Below are positions 4,800 through 8,252 of a stretch of 8,252 nucleotides of DNA, piece after piece; the stretch's first letter is position 1; each line of letters starts with the position of its first letter. The stretch is from Methanoregulaceae archaeon. GTDB taxonomy: Archaea; Halobacteriota; Methanomicrobia; Methanomicrobiales; Methanospirillaceae. The notes under the pieces were generated by a model. The model worked only from the letters and a program-made list of their open reading frames with translations, made no database searches and was not told the DNA's origin. The stretch covers positions 1 to 8,252 of the forward strand of contig JALOPT010000060.1 of assembly GCA_025453715.1 (NCBI GenBank). The letters run 5' to 3'. A program made the position numbers and the translations under genes.

Positions 4800-6362
4800 T
4801 TACGAATTGATGGTGTAAACGATCTTCCCATCCTTAAAAACAGAGATCATACCTCCGCTTTGGGAAACAACGACCCCTATTGACCGTGTGACCTGAGTAA
4901 TGCCGGCAACCGATGAATGCCGCGAGCCGAGACCACCGGGAAGGTCCACCTGGCTCAGGTCGACAGTGATACATCTCCCCGCTGCCTCGACCACCCCGCT
5001 ACCCGATACAAGGAACGCACCGTCCAGCTGGGCAAACTCCTTAATATTTCCCCGGATCCCTGGATCTGTTATCTGCCGTTTTTCCTCATGGTAACCATGG
5101 AACGGGTTTAAGACAAATTGTTTCGAATGCTTCAGGACATTATCGGTATCACCGATAACAAATGATGTTCCGATGGCCTGCCCTTCACGTCCCTCCCTGG
5201 CAATTTCCATGGCGGTCCGGATAACCGGGTCAAGCACCTCAGGTGTAACGTCGGTCCCGGAACAGATAATCTCCATCTCTTTTTGTGAAGGGAGTGTATC
5301 GGGAATGGGCCCAGCCCTTTGTACAAATGCCCTTGGGATATCCTGTCGATGTGGTGATCCTCGCCTCCGGTGGATAATCAGCTGCACAATGGCCACGGTG
5401 GCCACCACGGTGATGACTGTAACGAGGATGATCAGATATACGGGGGTTTCATCCGGTGGCGGGACTGACTGGACAGGTCGGGGAGGAATTCCCAGGGAAC
5501 CTGTTGTGCCCGGGGTCTCATCCCTGAGGTCAAGTGTAAGTCTCTTGGTGATTGACTGGTTGTCGGACTGGTTTCCTGTAATACTGATGGTGAAAATTCC
5601 GACAGCAGCGTACTGGTGGGTAACCGGGAGGTCTGTTGATTTCGTGATATTTCCATCATTCCAGTCGACGGATACCGATTCAATGGTGGCCCCTGGTGAA
5701 CCTGGGTTGAGATTCCCGTTCAGTGTCACATTTTTCCTGTCAATCACCGGTTCCAGAAGTGTGAGGACCGGTCCCCCTGCGATCATACCGGGTGGCCCGG
5801 CCTGTGCTCCCGCGGCCGACGTGTTTATCGTTGTGGAAAGAGCTGAAGGAATGGCCGGCTGAACAACAGAGATATTGGTAGTCTTCGTGATATTCTGCCC
5901 ATCTGACTGCATGGCAGTGATGGTAAGGGTATAGGTGCCGGGGCTGCTGTAGTGATGTGAGTACGGGAATCCATGGAATTCCGGCATCTGGTTATCCCCC
6001 CAGTCCCATCGGACCGTCACCAGGGTCACGTTCCCCGAGCCAGGTGTGGCAGTCCCGTACATAGTACTGGATAAATTTTCAACCTGCGGTGTACCGAGGA
6101 TTAGGGTGGGAGGGGGGTTTGTTGCAACGATCGTATTCTTTGGAGCCGTTGTAACAGTTAGCCCCTGGGTTGTCGGCAGGCTGGTATTTTCCTGGAATGA
6201 ACTGGTATTCGCTTGCAGACCGGAAGAATTATTGACCTGTACCTCGGCGATGACAACTGCCGGCAGTGCAAGAAGGGTGATGCAAACAACAGCAGTGATC
6301 AGGAGTAATCCGGTACCAACAATTCGTTCCAGGTGCATGAAAATCCTGCCTATTTTGTCCAT
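4800..6362 (-). CDS. Membrane-anchored PKD-domain diadenylate cyclase (DisA_N/DAC)
   Basis: This 520-residue protein probably makes cyclic di-AMP from two ATP in the cytosol under control of an outer domain. TM1 is at about 15-39. Outside lie a low-complexity Thr/Asn linker and two PKD domains: 85-168, with WDWGD at 119-123 and HHYSSPGTYTLTITA, and 198-280, with VDWNDG at 232-237 and HQYAAVGIFTISITG. TM2 is at about 307-330, then HRRR marks the cytosolic side. Residues 373-515 form a DAC domain resembling archaeal DacZ: EIAREGREGQAIGTSFVIGD, LNPFHGY, the nucleotide-binding DGA at 447-449 and GLGSRHSSVAGIT with RHS at 481-483, where bacterial enzymes have RHR. About 13 N-glycosylation sequons lie before TM2 and essentially none in the DAC part, which supports the topology. 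A TATA box 25.5 bases upstream of the ATG supports the start. The domain fusion is clear; activity and sensing are inferred. Confidence 0.88.
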   Translation of the reverse strand: MDKIGRIFMHLERIVGTGLLLITAVVCITLLALPAVVIAEVQVNNSSGLQANTSSFQENTSLPTTQGLTVTTAPKNTIVATNPPPTLILGTPQVENLSSTMYGTATPGSGNVTLVTVRWDWGDNQMPEFHGFPYSHHYSSPGTYTLTITAMQSDGQNITKTTNISVVQPAIPSALSTTINTSAAGAQAGPPGMIAGGPVLTLLEPVIDRKNVTLNGNLNPGSPGATIESVSVDWNDGNITKSTDLPVTHQYAAVGIFTISITGNQSDNQSITKRLTLDLRDETPGTTGSLGIPPRPVQSVPPPDETPVYLIILVTVITVVATVAIVQLIIHRRRGSPHRQDIPRAFVQRAGPIPDTLPSQKEMEIICSGTDVTPEVLDPVIRTAMEIAREGREGQAIGTSFVIGDTDNVLKHSKQFVLNPFHGYHEEKRQITDPGIRGNIKEFAQLDGAFLVSGSGVVEAAGRCITVDLSQVDLPGGLGSRHSSVAGITQVTRSIGVVVSQSGGMISVFKDGKIVYTINS

Positions 6363-6383
6363 TAGAACTATCGTAATGATTGT

Positions 6384-6391
6384 TCTTAAAA
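6384..6391 (-). promoter_or_regulatory. TATA box of the PKD-diadenylate cyclase gene
   Basis: TTTTAAGA on the minus strand is centred 25.5 bases before the ATG at 6362, so transcription should begin at the start codon. No Shine-Dalgarno sequence is present between them, in keeping with a leaderless mRNA. The rest of the 216-base gap to the PPK2 gene holds a small CCCGG/CCGGG inverted repeat (6409-6422) and no gene. Confidence 0.5.
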
Positions 6392-6571
6392 CATGGACGT
6401 TCTCATTTCCCGGTCACCCGGGGGATTTCTTATTTGGTTTGTATCTATAGAGTGGGGTTCGTCATACAGTGAAACTTCGCGATTTATCACCCGAAGTCTC
6501 CTGTGCCAACTGGCAGATTCTCGTATTAAATCAGGCCCGGATGATCTGGAAAAGTGGGTCGGATAATCCGG

Positions 6572-6586
6572 AAAAACATTAAAAAA
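6572..6586 (-). terminator. T-rich tract at the end of the PPK2 gene
   Basis: Read on the minus strand, the end of the gene is CTCTTTTTTAATGTTTTTCC: six Ts running into the TAA stop, then five more. Two adjacent T-tracts at a gene end fit the archaeal terminator type. Confidence 0.45.
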
Positions 6587-7553
6587 GAGACTGCCCGTAA
6601 TCCACGAGCGTTTTCATGGTCTTTACCCTCGCATACCATTTATCATCAGACGGAATAACTGTCCAGGGTGCGTAATCGGTGTTGGTATATGATAGCATAT
6701 CATCGATCGCCCGTGTATAGATGTCCCATTTCTCACGGTTGCGCCAGTCTTCCTCGGTAATTTTCCAGATCTTTAACGGGTCGGCAACACGCTGCTGGAA
6801 CCGTTTCAGCTGTTCATCTTTACTGATTTCAAGCCAGAACTTAATGATACCGCCGCCATTATCGGTAAATTCCTCCTCCATTTCATTGATCTCAGTGTAT
6901 GACCGCTTCCATTCGTTCTCTGAACAGAACCCTTCCACCCGTTCAACAAGCACACGTCCGTACCAGCTCCGGTCAAAGATGGTGATATGCCCGGCTTTCG
7001 GGTAATTCTTGTAAAATCTCCATAGGTAATGGTGCTTTTTCTCGGCATCGTCAGGCGCACCAACCGGGGCAACATTGAAACCGAACGGGTACATAAACCG
7101 GGAAATCCGCAGGATACTACCCCCTTTTCCGGCAGCGTCCCGTCCCTCATAGACAATAATCAACGGGATCTTTCGTTTGTGCAGGATAGAATGGAACTCG
7201 ATCATCTCGAACTGGCGGTGTTCAAGTGATTGCTGGCATTCTTCCTTGGTGCAAACATCAGGGGGTGATGATTCAAGCTGTACCATTCGTGACTTTGCGA
7301 GGTGGACTTCCCTGTTGAAATTCTTCTCTTTCTTCGTGCTGCTCTTCCTGTCAGTATTTTTTTTATCGATCCGGTCTTCCAGTGCCTTAACAAGTGCCGA
7401 ATTAACTTTCAACAATGCCAACCCGAGGTCTGTTGCCGGGATTATATGCCATGGTGCATAATCGGTATCCGTTTTCTCGATCAGGTCATCGATCACCTGG
7501 AGGTTCTCGTCGTACTGGTGATGGACTGCCCAGATCCGGGGGTGACCTGCCAT
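6579..7553 (-). CDS. C-terminal catalytic PPK2 domain of the broken PAP gene
   Basis: This 324-residue open frame holds the end of the first PPK2 domain (IWAVHHQYDENLQ to APWHIIPATD, 7-42), a charged linker (about 55-85) and a complete second PPK2 domain (about 110-320). The catalytic parts are intact: the Walker A loop EGRDAAGKG (136-144), the Walker B region TIFDRSWYGR with Asp194, the lid region VLVERVEGF, then IIKFWLEISKDEQ and the closing NTDYAPWTVIPSDDKWYAR. In tandem PPK2 enzymes the second domain carries the activity, so this piece could in principle work by itself. The ATG at 7553 only marks where the frame opens; it sits inside the family alignment and has no promoter or ribosome site, so it is probably not a natural start. 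Confidence 0.75.
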   Translation of the reverse strand: MAGHPRIWAVHHQYDENLQVIDDLIEKTDTDYAPWHIIPATDLGLALLKVNSALVKALEDRIDKKNTDRKSSTKKEKNFNREVHLAKSRMVQLESSPPDVCTKEECQQSLEHRQFEMIEFHSILHKRKIPLIIVYEGRDAAGKGGSILRISRFMYPFGFNVAPVGAPDDAEKKHHYLWRFYKNYPKAGHITIFDRSWYGRVLVERVEGFCSENEWKRSYTEINEMEEEFTDNGGGIIKFWLEISKDEQLKRFQQRVADPLKIWKITEEDWRNREKWDIYTRAIDDMLSYTNTDYAPWTVIPSDDKWYARVKTMKTLVDYGQSLF

Positions 7554-8067
7554 GCGGTCAGCGGGTTTCTCTCCTGGTGTTCAAGGCGCAGTCTCTGTTC
7601 CTCCCTGCTGATGTGCAGAAAAAACTTGATAATAACTGCGCCAGCATTGCTAAACTGCCGTTCAAAATAATTGATCGCGGTCCTCTTCCCTTTGAACGAT
7701 TTCTTCCAGCCAGGTCTTTTCATCTCTTCAGCAATGCCCTGCTGTACCAGCTCCGTGCAAAAATTGCTATACGCCCGTTTTCAGGTGTTTTATCCCAGAA
7801 CCTCCACATGAATGGATATGCTGCCTCTTCCGGTGTTGGGGATTTGATTGCGTAGAGATCATATCCCCGCGGATCGAGTGACCTGATGATCTCCCTTGTT
7901 ATTTCGGTGATCCCTGATTCGTCCCAACTTTCGATTGCAATCATAACAGGTATCTTACGGCTCTGAATCGTGCGCTGAAGTACGCCAAGCATCTCCTGAA
8001 GAGGTGGGAGTTCTTTCTCCAGCGTTTTTTCATCGGTAGTTTCTGTCAGATCGCATTTTTTCAGCAT
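6579..8067 (-). pseudogene. pap: Frameshifted tandem-PPK2 polyphosphate:AMP phosphotransferase
   Basis: Three frames on the minus strand together encode one two-domain PPK2 protein of the usual length (about 500 residues), in order and without gaps. The first frame covers the N-terminal domain to ARSWYSRAL, then shifts near 7732-7745. The second frame continues with EEMKRPGWKK, INYFERQFSNAGAVIIKFFLHIS and NPLTAWQVTP. The third takes over at about 7538-7542 with RIWAVHHQYDENLQ. Each junction is repaired by adding one base. The second junction lies in a run of five G (plus strand), where six would restore VTPRIW. Either the gene is inactivated or the assembly has two one-base errors; a homopolymer at one junction favours error there. 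The family enzyme uses polyphosphate to convert AMP to ADP. The start at 8067 (MLKKCDL) matches the family N-terminus; an in-frame ATG at 8190 is the alternative. Confidence 0.8.
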
Positions 8068-8190
8068 GGGGGTCCTGCCCGGGACTTCACGGCTATTGGC
8101 AGTAACCGGATTCACCCGCTTTATTCCGGTTGTTTGAAGTCCGAGATAATAAATCCATGGATCAAACAGGATTTTTTTTAAAAGCCTCAT
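7720..8190 (-). CDS. N-terminal PPK2 domain fragment of the broken PAP gene
   Basis: This frame encodes 156 residues from the ATG at 8190 and ends at a premature TGA (7720-7722) caused by the first frameshift. Family similarity begins at Met42 (position 8067; MLKKCDL, then ELPPLQEMLGVLQ) and runs to GRIAIFARSWYSRAL. The Walker A loop, EGWDAAGKG in active enzymes, is degenerate here (ESWDESGIT, 87-95) and lacks the Lys. The Walker B Asp is Ala (IFARSWY in place of IFDRSWY). Decay of this first domain is normal in tandem PPK2 enzymes. The 41 residues before Met42 (MRLLKKILFDPWIYYL and on) do not resemble the family. A TATA-like element at 8218-8225 is about 31 bases before the 8190 ATG, so that start cannot be excluded. 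Confidence 0.65.
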   Translation of the reverse strand: MRLLKKILFDPWIYYLGLQTTGIKRVNPVTANSREVPGRTPMLKKCDLTETTDEKTLEKELPPLQEMLGVLQRTIQSRKIPVMIAIESWDESGITEITREIIRSLDPRGYDLYAIKSPTPEEAAYPFMWRFWDKTPENGRIAIFARSWYSRALLKR

Positions 8191-8217
8191 TAAGAGCGTT
8201 AAATGTTGAAATGGGTA

Positions 8218-8225
8218 GTAAATAT
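8218..8225 (-). promoter_or_regulatory. Possible TATA box of the PPK2 gene
   Basis: ATATTTAC on the minus strand is centred about 31 bases before the ATG at 8190, which would give a leader of about 5 bases. If translation instead begins at 8067 the leader would be near 130 bases. The element overlaps the start codon of the possible plus-strand gene at 8224. Confidence 0.35.
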
Positions 8226-8252
8226 GGAACTAACAATCGGTGTATTAACATT
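8224..8252 (+). CDS. Possible start of a divergent gene, cut by the window edge
   Basis: An ATG at 8224 opens a frame reading MELTIGVLT that is still open at the window edge. GTTAAAT at 8198-8204 is centred about 23 bases upstream and could be a TATA box for a leaderless start. Only nine codons are visible, so no family can be named and the call is weak. A second ATG at 8211 in another frame reads MGSKYGTNN and looks less like a protein start. Confidence 0.25.

Noticed and set aside
5173..5862. Long plus-strand open frame (229 codons) within the PKD-DAC gene
   Set aside because: It is antisense to a gene with clear domains; its composition is that of a complementary-strand shadow in GC-rich coding DNA.
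6504..6515. Palindrome TGCCAACTGGCA between the PPK2 and PKD-DAC genes
   Set aside because: It is short, far (about 140 bases) from the PKD-DAC start, and there is no second copy in the window.

Overview
The window looks like chromosomal DNA of a methanogenic euryarchaeon, most likely of the Methanomicrobiales. The evidence is an archaellin whose N-terminus (NNA/FTGLEAAL followed by VLIAFVVVAAVFSY) is typical of that group, archaeal TATA boxes placed close to start codons, almost no Shine-Dalgarno sequences, and a membrane protein that joins PKD domains to a DacZ-like diadenylate cyclase domain. No rRNA, tRNA, CRISPR array, insertion sequence or phage gene was seen.

Layout, left to right. 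Positions 2-79 hold the last 25 codons of an unidentified membrane protein, followed by a hairpin. A SnoaL/NTF2-like protein (264-704, +) has a strong TATA box. A 446-base gene-poor stretch (705-1150) contains a T-tract, a tight hairpin and short direct and inverted repeats. A single archaellin gene (1151-1723, +) overlaps a possible 41-codon small ORF through TGATG. A 14-TM DHA2-type MFS exporter (1907-3286, -) is divergent from a QueG-like protein with two 4Fe-4S clusters (3438-4157, +). A ferritin (4226-4726, -) lies just downstream of the PKD-diadenylate cyclase gene (4800-6362, -). A tandem-domain PPK2 (polyphosphate:AMP phosphotransferase) gene (6579 to 8067 or 8190, -) is interrupted by two apparent one-base losses. 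A possible plus-strand gene begins at 8224 and runs off the window.

How the genes relate. They read mostly as single transcription units rather than one operon. The theme of the right half is inferred to be stress and homeostasis: iron storage, cyclic-di-AMP synthesis behind an extracellular sensor-like domain, and polyphosphate-driven nucleotide phosphorylation. The most interesting item is the membrane-anchored enzyme: its layout (TM, two extracellular PKD domains, TM, cytosolic DAC) suggests coupling between the cell exterior and c-di-AMP production. Three genes (264, 4726 and 6362) have a TATA box centred 25-27 bases before the start codon, which predicts leaderless mRNAs.
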